Below are positions 16,198 through 26,004 of a DNA stretch of 64,000 nucleotides, in pieces; the stretch's first letter is position 1, and every line of letters starts with the position of its first letter. Made by a program: the position numbers and the translations under genes. The stretch spans positions 114,284 to 178,283 of the forward strand of contig JBAYKX010000002.1 of the NCBI GenBank assembly GCA_041664345.1, read 5' to 3'. The DNA comes from GWE2-40-63 sp041664345 (lineage in GTDB: Bacteria > Bacteroidota > Bacteroidia > Bacteroidales > SZUA-534). Below the pieces are notes generated by a model, which saw only the letters and a program-made list of their open reading frames with translations, did not search any database and was not told the origin of the DNA.

Positions 16198-17430
16198 ATG
16201 ATAGGAGCATACACATCAATAGTTCACGATACGCGCACTATTAAAAAAGACAACACCTATCCGGTTAAACTCCGTTTAACCTATCAAAGAGAGCAAAAAT
16301 ACTATCCTTTAGGCATCAGCTTAGCAACCGATGATTGGGACAAGATTACTCAAACGAATCCAAGAAAGACTTTAAAGGATAACAAACTGTTTTTTGCCAA
16401 GATGGAGGAGAAAGCCACAATCATTTTAAAAGATATGGACCAATTCTCATTCGAAGCCTTTGAGAAGAAGTTTCTTAATACGGCCCCATCAAAGAAAGAG
16501 CTTTTTACTCTGATTCAGGATTATATTGATAACCTTACCGGTGAAGAAAGATATACCACAGCAGAAAGCTATACCAGTACTTTAAATTCATTCACGGAAT
16601 ACATAAAGGAATTGAAAAAGAATAAACTCCTGGTGCGGGAGATTACTCCGGAATGGTTAACGAACTATGAGAAATGGAAAATCGGTAAAGGTACCTCACC
16701 AAGTACGGTAGGTATTTATATGAGAAATTTGCGGGCTGTTTTGAATTTGGCAATCGTGGAAGGCAATTTTCTTCAAGAGAATTATCCTTTTGGTAAACGT
16801 AAATATCAGATACCAGCCAGCCGGAATATTAAGAAAGCATTAAGGATTGAAGATATTAGAAAGGTTATCGAGTATGTTCCCAAAACCGATGCCGAGCAAA
16901 AGGCCAAGGATATTTGGGTTTTCAGCTATTTAGCCAATGGCATAAATATGAAAGACATTGCACTGCTCCAATACAAGAATATTGGCCAGAAAAACATAAC
17001 ATTTGTAAGAGCCAAAACAGAACGTTCCACTAAAAAGGATTTAAAACCGGTAGTAGTTCCAATATTACCGGAGTTAAAAAATATCATCGACAAATTGGGA
17101 TTACCCAATACAACACCGGAAACTTATGTATTTGGATTCGTTTCTAAAGAGGACAGTGCAATTCAAAGAGTAGCGAACATCAAGCAAGCCACAAAAACGG
17201 TGAATAAATACATGAAGCGGATTGGTACCGATTTAAAACTTGATTTAAACCTTACCACTTATGTAGCCCGGCACTCTTATGCCACAGTAATGAAGCGTTC
17301 AGGCGCACCCATAGAGCTTATCTCAGAGAGTTTAGGCCATAAAGACTTAGTAACTACCGAAAACTATTTAGACAGGTTTGAGGACGATATAAAACGCTCA
17401 TATCAGGAAAATCTTCTTAAATTTGACTGA
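16198..17430 (+). CDS. Tyrosine recombinase/integrase
   Basis: 410 residues from ATG 16198; the open frame extends upstream, but those codons are the 11-bp repeats. N-terminal arm-binding part with K-K-D-N-T-Y-P-V-K-L-R, a SAM-like core-binding domain (about residues 105-190), then the catalytic domain. C-terminal catalytic residues are visible: A-R-H-S-Y-A-T, L-G-H-K-D-L-V-T-T and tyrosine in E-N-Y-L-D. The first arginine of the R-K-H-R-H-Y set is not obvious: the usual G-x-R is A-N-G-I-N-M-K-D, a variant I have seen in Bacteroidota phage-SAM-like integrases. It inserts the island into the tRNA-Met 3' half. Confidence 0.92.
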   Translation: MIGAYTSIVHDTRTIKKDNTYPVKLRLTYQREQKYYPLGISLATDDWDKITQTNPRKTLKDNKLFFAKMEEKATIILKDMDQFSFEAFEKKFLNTAPSKKELFTLIQDYIDNLTGEERYTTAESYTSTLNSFTEYIKELKKNKLLVREITPEWLTNYEKWKIGKGTSPSTVGIYMRNLRAVLNLAIVEGNFLQENYPFGKRKYQIPASRNIKKALRIEDIRKVIEYVPKTDAEQKAKDIWVFSYLANGINMKDIALLQYKNIGQKNITFVRAKTERSTKKDLKPVVVPILPELKNIIDKLGLPNTTPETYVFGFVSKEDSAIQRVANIKQATKTVNKYMKRIGTDLKLDLNLTTYVARHSYATVMKRSGAPIELISESLGHKDLVTTENYLDRFEDDIKRSYQENLLKFD

Positions 17431-17445
17431 ACCAAATAATATCCG

Positions 17446-18462
17446 ATGCCCAATAGCCTAACCCAACTTGACGCAATCCTATATAGAGAGCTCCGCCCAT
17501 GGCTTGATGAAAATAAGATAGAAGAGAAATTTGCATCTACAATAGCTAAAATACCTCTCAATAGTCCGCATAGCAAAACGATATACGATATCGATTTTCA
17601 CAGACCATTCAACAAAACTACCGAATTTTACCAAAAAATTATTGTTAATGAAACCAATGCTTATTGCAACAAAGTTTATGATTTAATAAGCGATGAAACT
17701 GATGAAAGAGTTCAAAAATATTGGCTAAATGATATCCTTAATAAGAAACTCCACACGCGATTGAATGATATTGGCAAGCTAATTCAAGAGAAGCAATATT
17801 TTTTGGAGTACATAAATCCTTATAAATCAACCCTTGCTTTCGATTTCCAGCATAAAACAGAAACCTATGTAATTCAATTATTGAAAATTGCGCTAATTAA
17901 AATCTACCTTGAAATCCAGGACCCGTTTAAAGGCTTAATAAAGGATTTTCACCTAATTGAATCCGATTTTTATACACGGTTTTTTAATGAACCCATTGCC
18001 GATAAGTCATTTCTAAAACAAATTCAGCAACCTATTGAGGTACAGGAAATTCTTAACCCAACCGATAACAAGGTCAAAGAATTTGTTCCAAGAGAAGAGG
18101 ATTTCCGAGGAACTGGACGCATTCCTGTTAATTATAAGGATATAAGGAATACAGAATTATTTAGCCATTTTGAAAATGAACTTTATTTATCTAATATAAT
18201 TGATGCAGATTATAACTTCATTGACTCCAAAGGGAATAAAAATCTAATTGCAGCAACCTATAAAATATTAATACAAAAGAAATACTTCCGTAAGACCAAT
18301 GCTAAAAACGGAAGAGATTTTGAAGCTGCGCATTTTCGTCAATATCTCGACCATCGATATAAAGTTGATACCAGTCAACAATTTAGAAAATTAAAGGAGC
18401 AGGATATTGAAACCATTAAAAATAAACACCGATGGATAGAAAATATCGAGTATTGTCGTTAA
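17446..18462 (+). CDS. Island protein of unknown function
   Basis: 338 residues, soluble, mostly helical with many charged residues, no signal or membrane segment. It starts 15 nt after the integrase stop and so is probably in the same transcript. The C-terminal part (I-R-N-T-E-L-F-S-H-F, then D-G-R-D-F-E-A-A-H-F-R-Q-Y-L-D-H-R-Y) looks like a conserved domain that recurs beside integrases in Bacteroidota islands. The position resembles that of RteC-type regulators of conjugative transposons, but similarity is not convincing. Role unknown; a factor for excision or island maintenance is a guess from position. Confidence 0.6.
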   Translation: MPNSLTQLDAILYRELRPWLDENKIEEKFASTIAKIPLNSPHSKTIYDIDFHRPFNKTTEFYQKIIVNETNAYCNKVYDLISDETDERVQKYWLNDILNKKLHTRLNDIGKLIQEKQYFLEYINPYKSTLAFDFQHKTETYVIQLLKIALIKIYLEIQDPFKGLIKDFHLIESDFYTRFFNEPIADKSFLKQIQQPIEVQEILNPTDNKVKEFVPREEDFRGTGRIPVNYKDIRNTELFSHFENELYLSNIIDADYNFIDSKGNKNLIAATYKILIQKKYFRKTNAKNGRDFEAAHFRQYLDHRYKVDTSQQFRKLKEQDIETIKNKHRWIENIEYCR

Positions 18463-18669
18463 ACTACCACTTTCGATTTTGATAATACCACCCATTTTAC
18501 CGCCCCTCTGCTGTAATCATTTATAATCCAGTAATATAGGCAAAAATCAATAATACCGCTTTTGCCGTTAATTTCCTACCTCTTGTTTTCTGCTGAACTT
18601 CGCTTCGCCATTGAGACACAATGGTGACTTTTGCGCAAAAGTCCATTATTCAAATTAAACTCTAAAATA

Positions 18670-18966
18670 ATGGACGAGTTAATTTTAAACAAATTGGAAA
18701 GCATTGAACGGATGCTTATAGAGCAGAATATGCTCAGGAAAGAAGTACTGAATGTTACAGAAACCGCGCTCTACCTTGAAATATCAGAGTCGCATCTGTA
18801 CAAGTTAACCAGTACCGGCACCTTGCCATGTTACAAACCCAATGGTAAGCGCATTTATTTCAACCGTCATGAATTGGATATTTGGTTGCAGACCAACAAG
18901 CAAGTATCCATAGACGATATTGAAGAACGGGTAAGCAATTTTCAACTTAAAGCGGGGAGGAGATAG
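18670..18966 (+). CDS. Excisionase-like helix-turn-helix protein (first)
   Basis: 98 residues from ATG 18670, chosen because the conserved beginning M-D-E-L-I-L-N-K-L-E-S-I-E starts there. It carries a MerR/excisionase-type HTH: L-N-V-T-E-T-A-L-Y-L-E-I-S-E-S-H-L-Y-K-L, then G-T-L-P-C-Y-K-P-N-G-K-R-I-Y-F and the wing R-H-E-L-D-I-W-L. Such proteins bend DNA at attachment sites or regulate island genes. It is paired with a second HTH protein 2 nt downstream, a common arrangement in Bacteroidota mobile islands. Confidence 0.8.
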   Translation: MDELILNKLESIERMLIEQNMLRKEVLNVTETALYLEISESHLYKLTSTGTLPCYKPNGKRIYFNRHELDIWLQTNKQVSIDDIEERVSNFQLKAGRR

Positions 18967-18968
18967 CC

Positions 18969-19271
18969 ATGAATGAAATATTTCAGTTGCTTCTAAACCT
19001 CTCAGTCGAGTTGAAAGCAATAAAAATACAGTTGGAGTTTCTAAAAAAATCGCGCAATGAGCGTTTAAAGGAAAACTGGATTGATGCACAAGAGGTTTTG
19101 ATAGCCCTCAACATCAGCAAACGGACACTCCAAACCATGCGGGACAATGGCTCATTGCCATTTTCACGAATCAACGGCAAATTCTATTATAAGGTTGCTG
19201 ACCTCGAAAAACTATTGGAATCCAACTATTCTAACTCAAAAGTAATAGGAGGTCGCCATGGAGCTAAGTAG
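18969..19271 (+). CDS. Excisionase-like helix-turn-helix protein (second)
   Basis: 100 residues, beginning M-N-E-I-F-Q-L-L, with HTH W-I-D-A-Q-E-V-L-I-A-L-N-I-S-K-R-T-L-Q-T-M-R then G-S-L-P-F-S-R-I-N-G-K-F-Y-Y-K and wing V-A-D-L-E-K-L-L. It is a paralogue in architecture of the preceding protein but more divergent in sequence. It overlaps the next gene by 14 bp, indicating translational coupling into the replication module. It may act with the first as a heteromeric directionality or copy-control pair (inference). Confidence 0.8.
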   Translation: MNEIFQLLLNLSVELKAIKIQLEFLKKSRNERLKENWIDAQEVLIALNISKRTLQTMRDNGSLPFSRINGKFYYKVADLEKLLESNYSNSKVIGGRHGAK

Positions 19272-20169
19272 AGAACATATATTCGACAAGACCTATTTTG
19301 GCCTCAACATCTATTCCTATGTGCTGCGCCAGTATTATCCAAGTGAAACAGTCCTTTCCCTTTCGGGGAAGGTCTGTAAACCTGCCAAAAATCCGTATAA
19401 CAATAACAAGGAAACCCTAATTATTTCCATTATTGATGGCATCGCTTACCATAAGGATTTAGAAAATGCCATCCCCGATGGGGATGCATTAATCTTTGCA
19501 GCACTTCATTTTAATAAAGAAGGGATTGAATTATTACAAGAAATCAACCAGGAATTAAATCTAAATATTGGGATACAGAATCAATTTTATAACCAATTAA
19601 AGAAAAATAATGAAGCTTTACTGGAAAAGGTGGAAATTCCTAAAGTCAGTTTTTTTAAGTGTCCAATTAAAAATGTTTGGCCGGAAAAGGAAGTGAATTT
19701 AAAATACGTTTACAACCTTATTAGAAGAGAGCACTATGAGCAACAAACCCTAAAATTAAGGTACATAACTGATAGCAAGTGTGCCCGGAACTATAAAGGC
19801 CAAAATTTCGATTACGTAACATTCTCTGGTACCTTTTCAAAACGCAGCGATGAATATTTAATCAAACATTCAGGATTACTAACCATCGATTTCGACCATA
19901 TTCCAAACCTCAACAAACTAAAGAAAATCCTGTTAGTGGACGAATATTTTGAAACCGTACTTTTATTTAAATCACCTTCCGGTGATGGCTTAAAATGGAT
20001 TATTCCCATTGACTTAAAGCAAGGAAGCCATAAAGACTACTTTCTGGCCATTGCAAACTATATCAGGCTAACTTATAATGTTGAGGTAGACGCTTCAGGC
20101 AAAGACATTTCCCGCGCCTGCTTCCTACCTCACGATAGGGAAGCCTACATTAATCCAAAATACCTGTAA
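19258..20169 (+). CDS. VirE N-terminal/BT4734-like protein
   Basis: 303 residues. The C-terminal half has the motif pattern of the VirE-N/BT4734 domain: F-D-Y-V-T-F-S-G-T-F, then L-L-T-I-D-F-D-H-I-P-N-L, then L-L-F-K-S-P-S-G-D-G-L-K-W-I-I-P, and D-A-S-G-K-D-I-S-R-A-C-F-L. This fold is related to archaeo-eukaryotic-type primases; the acid pair D-F-D fits a metal site. In Bacteroidota islands it is encoded just before a DUF3987 protein, as here (2-nt gap), and the two probably prime and unwind island DNA after excision. Confidence 0.8.
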   Translation: MELSREHIFDKTYFGLNIYSYVLRQYYPSETVLSLSGKVCKPAKNPYNNNKETLIISIIDGIAYHKDLENAIPDGDALIFAALHFNKEGIELLQEINQELNLNIGIQNQFYNQLKKNNEALLEKVEIPKVSFFKCPIKNVWPEKEVNLKYVYNLIRREHYEQQTLKLRYITDSKCARNYKGQNFDYVTFSGTFSKRSDEYLIKHSGLLTIDFDHIPNLNKLKKILLVDEYFETVLLFKSPSGDGLKWIIPIDLKQGSHKDYFLAIANYIRLTYNVEVDASGKDISRACFLPHDREAYINPKYL

Positions 20170-20171
20170 CC

Positions 20172-21959
20172 ATGAATAAAAAGGAATTCAACATAAATAC
20201 ATGGCTTCCAAAAGCCGGTAATGACGCACTGCCGAGCGTCTCCGATAAAAGCACTTCAAAGCCCAATTCATCACCACAAAATGATGTCGAAGAGATAATT
20301 CTACTCATCGAATCCCAGCACATAGATATTACCTCAACCTATGCCGATTGGCGTAATATTGGCTTTGCCCTATCCGAAGAATTTGGCGATACAGGACGGG
20401 CATATTTTCACCGGGTAAGCAAATTCCATCCCGAATACAATCCCACCGAATGCGACAAGCAATTTGATAACTGCCTAAAAGCTACCGGACAAGGTGTTAC
20501 CATTAAAACATTTTTTCATTTGGCTCAGTCAGCTGGAATTTCTCTTTCAACGTCCTCCCCTAAAATAGGGGAGGTGTCTGCCTCTGGCGGACGGAGGGGT
20601 GCAAGGGATAAACAATCCTCCACTGAAGTTTCAATGGAAGTGATATTCAACACCCCACAAATCCCATTTGAGGTATATAACCAATTACCGCAACTCCTAA
20701 AAGAAGGTGCCGAAATGTTTCAGGATTCCATCGAAAAAGATGTATTTCTTATTGGTGCAATTACTGTCTTGAGTGGCTGTTTGCCAAACATAGTAGGTAT
20801 TTACTTCGACGAACAAGTATCGGCGCACCTTTATGCTTTTATAACTGCCCCGGCCGGTTCCGGTAAAGGAAAATTGAAATGGGCAAAATACTTAGGTATG
20901 GCAATTCACAAAGAAATGGTTAGCATTTCAGCCATTGAAAAGGAAAAATACGAACAGGAATTGGAGCAATACAACAACCTAACCCGCAATCAACGGCAGG
21001 ATGTGGAAAAACCCAAAGAACCCAAACGGAATATGTTTTTCATTCCGGCTAACAGCAGTTCATCGGCTTTTATCCAGGCGTTATCCGATAATAACTTTAA
21101 AGGCATTCTTTTTGAAACCGAAGCCGACACCTTGGCAGGAACGTTAAAACAAGAATGGGGCAATTTTAGCGATGTGTTGCGGAAAGCATTTCACCACGAA
21201 AGCACCAACATGTTTAGGCGCAAAGACAACGAATTTATTGAAATTGAAGACCCTCATTTAGCTATTGCCCTTTCAGGGACACCAAAACAAGTGCATATCA
21301 TGATGCCCGATGCTGAAAACGGCTTATTCAGCCGTTTCCTCTATTATGCGTTTGAAGATTACAGCGATTTTAAAAACCCTTTTATTTCGCATCAATCGGT
21401 AAACTATTTAGATTTTTTTCAGGAGCAAGGCCAACAGGTATTTCAATTATACAAGGAGTTAAACAAATTTCAGAAGCCCATAAAATTTGAGTTAACGGGT
21501 GAACAAGCCGATGATTTTACATCTAAATTCAAAGAAAGCTTTCAACGAAACCGACTTCTATTAGGTAACGACTTTAATGCCAACAGCCGACGATTGGGAT
21601 TAATCACGTTCCGCATTGCAATGGTATTATCAGCAATCAGAATATTGGAAAGTGGCGATATTTCAAACCCACTGATTTGCAACGAAACCGATTACCAAAC
21701 AGCACTTAATATTGCTTTTACCTTGGAAAAACATGCCATTGCTGTGTATAAAAACCTACCCAATAATAACTTGAAGGGCATAAAACAAAAGTTTTTTGAT
21801 GCTCTTCCGAATGAATTCGATAGGCAAGGTTATTTAAAAATTGCCGCTGAAATAGGTATAAAAGAAAAAGCTGCGGAGAAATATATAGGACAATTCCGAG
21901 AATTGAAAATATTAAATCATGAGCACAACAGGTATAATAAAATCATTTTTCAAAACTGA
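20172..21959 (+). CDS. PriCT-2 and DUF3987 replication protein
   Basis: 595 residues. Residues about 35-120 carry the primase C-terminal PriCT-2 domain (Y-A-D-W-R-N-I-G-F-A-L, F-H-R-V-S-K-F-H-P-E-Y). Residues about 165-590 form the DUF3987 ATPase-like domain with A-P-A-G-S-G-K-G-K as a P-loop-like segment, then F-I-P-A-N-S-S-S-S-A-F, F-E-T-E-A-D and L-A-I-A-L-S-G-T-P-K-Q. Between the two domains, residues about 127-146 are encoded by a dispersed palindromic repeat (20551-20605) that reads through in frame. Likely helicase/primase for island replication. Confidence 0.8.
   Translation: MNKKEFNINTWLPKAGNDALPSVSDKSTSKPNSSPQNDVEEIILLIESQHIDITSTYADWRNIGFALSEEFGDTGRAYFHRVSKFHPEYNPTECDKQFDNCLKATGQGVTIKTFFHLAQSAGISLSTSSPKIGEVSASGGRRGARDKQSSTEVSMEVIFNTPQIPFEVYNQLPQLLKEGAEMFQDSIEKDVFLIGAITVLSGCLPNIVGIYFDEQVSAHLYAFITAPAGSGKGKLKWAKYLGMAIHKEMVSISAIEKEKYEQELEQYNNLTRNQRQDVEKPKEPKRNMFFIPANSSSSAFIQALSDNNFKGILFETEADTLAGTLKQEWGNFSDVLRKAFHHESTNMFRRKDNEFIEIEDPHLAIALSGTPKQVHIMMPDAENGLFSRFLYYAFEDYSDFKNPFISHQSVNYLDFFQEQGQQVFQLYKELNKFQKPIKFELTGEQADDFTSKFKESFQRNRLLLGNDFNANSRRLGLITFRIAMVLSAIRILESGDISNPLICNETDYQTALNIAFTLEKHAIAVYKNLPNNNLKGIKQKFFDALPNEFDRQGYLKIAAEIGIKEKAAEKYIGQFRELKILNHEHNRYNKIIFQN
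20554..20600. repeat. Dispersed palindromic repeat inside a coding sequence
   Basis: Two adjacent hairpins: CCTCCCC/GGGGAGG (20554-20560 with 20568-20574) and GTCTGCC/GGCGGAC (20576-20582 with 20586-20592), followed by a GGAGGGG that could also pair with the first arm. This resembles an intergenic repeat family I know from Bacteroidota, but here it lies in frame within the DUF3987 gene. Confidence 0.65.
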
Positions 21960-21996
21960 TAAAAAAATTATATATTGCAATTAAACCATTGGAGTT

Positions 21997-24903
21997 ATGC
22001 CATTAGCAAGAGTATTGATTTATTTGATAGGATTTTTAAGTACAATTAATTCATTTTCCCAAGAACACACGCATCGGTTTTATACTGTTTACGATGGGTT
22101 GCCTCAAAGCCAGGTTACTTGCGTAGTGCAAGATTGCACGGGTTATATCTGGGCGGGCACAAAAGGTGGAGTAGCTCGATTTGATGGACATAAGTTTGAA
22201 GCTTTTACCGAGAAAGAGGGGTTGGCAGCCAATATGGTTTATCAAATTATACCCGCCGATAGTTGTATATGGTTTTTTTCTCAAAAGGGTATAACTAAAC
22301 TTACAAATAATAAGTTTACCAAATTTAAAATTCCTAACGAAAACATATATTATGTGGGAACCTTAGATGGAAAAATGGTTTTTAATACTGACGAATATAA
22401 GAATTTATTTTTTGATGGGTTAACGTTTCAAAATCCTTTGTGGGATACCCCTTTTACCGATTCCGGGATGTATACCAAAATAGAGTACATTCCTACGGAT
22501 TCTTCTTTTATAGTTATCAATCGCAATAAAAGCCTCATACAATTAAAAAAAGACCAAGCTTTTTTAATTGATTCGTTAGGAACTTATTTTGAGTATAATA
22601 AAAATACAGGACAACTTTTGTATCATGCCTCTGAACCATATAAATTCAACGAAATTTATTTTTTTGATATAAAAAGTAAGCGGAAAATCCCTTTAAAGGT
22701 GGAAAATTTTGGGGAAGAGAAAAACCTATATGCATATTTTGTTGGGAATCAAATCATGATCAAGTCCGATCATAAAATTGGATTTTACAATCAAGGTAAA
22801 GTAAATTTTGTTAATAAAAAATTCAATTTTATTTCTAATCATTTTATTGATAATCAAAAAAATATATGGATAGCTGATGAAGATGGTCTTTACTTTTTCA
22901 ATAAACTGGAATTTACCGAATATACCAAACAGAATAGCCTATGCCCTTCCTATGTATGGGACATAAAGGAATTTCCCAAAGGAAAAATATGGTTTGCCAC
23001 CTATGGTTCCGGTTTATATTGTTTGAATGGAGCTGTTTTCAAGGAAGATTTAATAATTAAATATAAGGATGGGATTACGCTAAAAAAATTTTATTTTAAT
23101 ACACCACCGGCCAATGATTCTTTTATGATATTGAATTCAACCCCATATCCGATTCAGGTATTTCGTAATAATAAATACAAACCATTTGTTGATATTTTTG
23201 GGGGCACATTAGTAACTTTTTATGATAGCATTAAAAGTGAATATATTTTGAGTGTAAGTGAAAAAAATATGTATGTGAAAGAAAAAACGGGTGAAGTCTC
23301 ACTATTCAAAGGTACAAATGAAACATTTAGCCGCAATATTTTAGACATCTCCTACGATAAAGATGGAGATATTTGCTTGGGCCATAGAGGATTGACTAAA
23401 TTCAAAAACAGGCAGTTCATTCCTTATCCAAACATCCCAGATACTATTATATGGAGGGTATTTTCGTTACAAAAAGACCATAAGGGAAATATTTGGATTG
23501 GAACCGACCAAGGGTTATGGTTTTACAACTATGATACAATCTTTCAAATTAACACCCTTTATTTTAGAGGTTACGTAACTTTTTTGGAAATAGTGGATAC
23601 CACCTGGCTCATGGGAGGAACTAGCCTTGGATTAGCCTTGATTAATTTGCCCGATTTTTACAACAAAGGGGAGCAACATATAAAGTTTTACGATAGATAT
23701 AATGGCTTTATGGGGCGCGAATGTGGCCAAAATGGAACCCTACATGATTCTGAAAACACTTATTGGATACCCACTATTGATAGGGTATTACGTCTTGACC
23801 CAACAAAAATTGCTTTTAACACCACGCCGCCAAAAGTAATTTTTAAAGGAATCAGTCTGTTGGGTGAAAATTTAAGCTGGTCCTTATTGGGCGATTCCAT
23901 CCAAAAATTAGATTATACCCAGAATGGGCTGAAATTCTCATATGAGGGCTTGAATTATTCAGCTCCTGAACGTGTGAAATTTAAATACCGGCTCTTAGGT
24001 TACAGCGATTCATGGAGTGTTGAAACCGCCGAACAGGAGGCAATTTTCACCAATTTGAAATATGGAAAATACTCCTTTGAAATATTAGCCTGCAACGAGG
24101 ATGGTTATTGGACGGGTCAGCCAACTTGTTTTAATTTTGAAATTATACCTGCATGGTGGCAACGAATATGGATTCAATTAATTTCAGTATTTTTTCTGAT
24201 AGGTCTATTAATATGGGTTGTAGTATTTATTATGAAAAAGAGGGCACAGGAACAACGAGAAAAGTTAGAAACCCGAAACCAAATGTTAAATATGAGCCTT
24301 AGTACCATTAAAAATCAGATGGATCCACATTTTACATACAATGCATTAAATGGCATCGAAAGCCTGATTATGAAAGAAGACAGGGCAACCGCTTATCGAT
24401 ACCTTTTAAAACTTTCTGGGCTTATAAGGAATACGCTGAATGATAACGACCTAATTAACCGCTCGTTGAGCGAGGAGATAAAGTTTGTTAACGATTACTT
24501 GGAATTGGAAAAGTTCCGGTTTAAAGATAAATTTGAATATGAAATAGTCATGGATCCAAAGGTGGACATGGATACTACAGTACCTAAACTCATAGTGCAA
24601 ATTTTTGTAGAGAATGCTATTAAGCATGGTTTGATGCACAAAGAAAGAGAGGGGCTTTTACAAATTCTACTTTCCGCTGAAAAAGATAGGCAGCTAATCG
24701 TTATTCAAGACAATGGTATTGGACGAACCAAAGCCAAAGAGTATGCAATACACTCCACTGGAAAGGGATTGAATATAATCCGTAAACTCATTCGTATATT
24801 TAATGAGCAAAACAGCCATCAAATTACTTTTGAGATAATAGATTTATGCAATACAGTTGAAGAACCATTAGGCACCCGAGTGGAAGTTTCCATAAAAAAA
24901 TGA
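21997..24903 (+). CDS. Propeller-sensing histidine kinase (LytS-type kinase domain)
   Basis: 968 residues with a signal peptide. Periplasmic part: repeated two-component propeller blades (V-Q-D-C-T-G-Y-I-W-A-G-T-K-G-G, D-H-K-G-N-I-W-I-G-T-D-Q-G-L) and a Y_Y_Y domain near residues 650-715. One transmembrane helix lies at about 722-746, then a short coiled coil. The kinase starts with N-Q-M-D-P-H-F-T-Y-N-A-L-N; the phospho-accepting histidine is His778. ATP-binding motifs are F-V-E-N-A-I-K-H-G-L and D-N-G-I-G-R. A LytTR response regulator gene lies 94 nt downstream. Unlike canonical hybrid two-component systems there is no receiver on the same chain. Confidence 0.9.
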   Translation: MPLARVLIYLIGFLSTINSFSQEHTHRFYTVYDGLPQSQVTCVVQDCTGYIWAGTKGGVARFDGHKFEAFTEKEGLAANMVYQIIPADSCIWFFSQKGITKLTNNKFTKFKIPNENIYYVGTLDGKMVFNTDEYKNLFFDGLTFQNPLWDTPFTDSGMYTKIEYIPTDSSFIVINRNKSLIQLKKDQAFLIDSLGTYFEYNKNTGQLLYHASEPYKFNEIYFFDIKSKRKIPLKVENFGEEKNLYAYFVGNQIMIKSDHKIGFYNQGKVNFVNKKFNFISNHFIDNQKNIWIADEDGLYFFNKLEFTEYTKQNSLCPSYVWDIKEFPKGKIWFATYGSGLYCLNGAVFKEDLIIKYKDGITLKKFYFNTPPANDSFMILNSTPYPIQVFRNNKYKPFVDIFGGTLVTFYDSIKSEYILSVSEKNMYVKEKTGEVSLFKGTNETFSRNILDISYDKDGDICLGHRGLTKFKNRQFIPYPNIPDTIIWRVFSLQKDHKGNIWIGTDQGLWFYNYDTIFQINTLYFRGYVTFLEIVDTTWLMGGTSLGLALINLPDFYNKGEQHIKFYDRYNGFMGRECGQNGTLHDSENTYWIPTIDRVLRLDPTKIAFNTTPPKVIFKGISLLGENLSWSLLGDSIQKLDYTQNGLKFSYEGLNYSAPERVKFKYRLLGYSDSWSVETAEQEAIFTNLKYGKYSFEILACNEDGYWTGQPTCFNFEIIPAWWQRIWIQLISVFFLIGLLIWVVVFIMKKRAQEQREKLETRNQMLNMSLSTIKNQMDPHFTYNALNGIESLIMKEDRATAYRYLLKLSGLIRNTLNDNDLINRSLSEEIKFVNDYLELEKFRFKDKFEYEIVMDPKVDMDTTVPKLIVQIFVENAIKHGLMHKEREGLLQILLSAEKDRQLIVIQDNGIGRTKAKEYAIHSTGKGLNIIRKLIRIFNEQNSHQITFEIIDLCNTVEEPLGTRVEVSIKK

Positions 24904-24997
24904 TGACACAATTCTAATATCCAAGATATTTGTTTTTGGATTTATTATTTTCTATTACATTCTTTATTGTATTATATTCGTGTTTTATATTGAAATT

Positions 24998-25741
24998 ATG
25001 GAACAACCATTTACCGCAATTCTCATTGATGATGAACCTGAGGCTATTGATTTATTGAATATCCATCTATCGCAAATACCAAAGGTAAAAGTAATTGGGA
25101 GTTATTCTAATCCACAAGAGGGATTTGTTCAAATATCGAAAGAGACCCCTGATTTGGTTTTTATGGATATTGAAATGCCCATTTTTGATGGGTTCAGTTT
25201 ATTAGAGTGCCTGAAAAATCTAAAAAGGACTCCTAAGGTAATACTTGTTACTGGTTACGACAAATATGTTCCATACATTCGACCCAACGAGAACCTTCAA
25301 TTGTTATTAAAACCTATTAATCCAGAAAATCTGCAGAAAGTCATAGAATCCTTATCCGATAAACAAGGTAGCATAAATCCATTTGTGGAAATTCAGAACT
25401 CCATTAGCAGTTTGAAGCAATTTCAAAAATTGGGAGTGGCCACCCTTAATGGTGTAGTTTTTATAAAGTATTCCGATATTGTCTATTTGCAAGCCGAAGG
25501 AAATTACACACATATTATTTTGAACGATACAAAAAAAATAACTTCTTCCTATACGTTGAAAAAGTTTCAGGAAAAATTGAATCCACAGCTTTTTTTAAGA
25601 TGTCACAACTCTAACATCATTAATAGCGAGTATTTAATTGGCATTGATAAAAAAAACATGCAATGTACCCTCAATGCTGGGCAGGAGATTAAAGTATCTG
25701 TCTCGAAGACAGGAATGCAATTGCTAGAGCAGTTGTATTAA
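24998..25741 (+). CDS. LytTR-family response regulator
   Basis: 247 residues from ATG 24998. Receiver domain with acidic pair D-D-E-P and phospho-acceptor Asp57 in F-M-D-I-E-M-P, then V-T-G-Y-D and K-P-I. The LytTR DNA-binding domain fills the last 100 residues: V-F-I-K-Y-S-D-I-V-Y-L-Q-A-E-G-N-Y-T, then F-L-R-C-H-N-S-N-I-I-N. It is the cognate partner of the upstream kinase. Target genes are unknown; the surface protein at 26734 is the nearest candidate (inference). Confidence 0.92.
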   Translation: MEQPFTAILIDDEPEAIDLLNIHLSQIPKVKVIGSYSNPQEGFVQISKETPDLVFMDIEMPIFDGFSLLECLKNLKRTPKVILVTGYDKYVPYIRPNENLQLLLKPINPENLQKVIESLSDKQGSINPFVEIQNSISSLKQFQKLGVATLNGVVFIKYSDIVYLQAEGNYTHIILNDTKKITSSYTLKKFQEKLNPQLFLRCHNSNIINSEYLIGIDKKNMQCTLNAGQEIKVSVSKTGMQLLEQLY

Positions 25742-26004
25742 AGGTACAACGCATCGCAATATTTGGATTTACCTAAATTCTGCTCAAATAAGGAACTAGC
25801 AGCACCTGCTGCGAGAGAAAAAAAATAGCGAGGCAGCCTATCTCGCTTTAGCGGAGCGTTTCGCTTTCCATAATCCAAATTTCCATTTACTCAATCAAAC
25901 CTCCAATCCAATAAACCATACCCACTAACCAATAAATGGTGGGTGCTATTGCTTGTAATTAGGCTTCAGTTGGGTTAATTTTGAAACAAACAGAAGCTAA
26001 CGAA

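Noticed and set aside
17446..18462. RteC assignment for the gene after the integrase
   Set aside because: Position fits, but the sequence does not convincingly match RteC; left as unknown.
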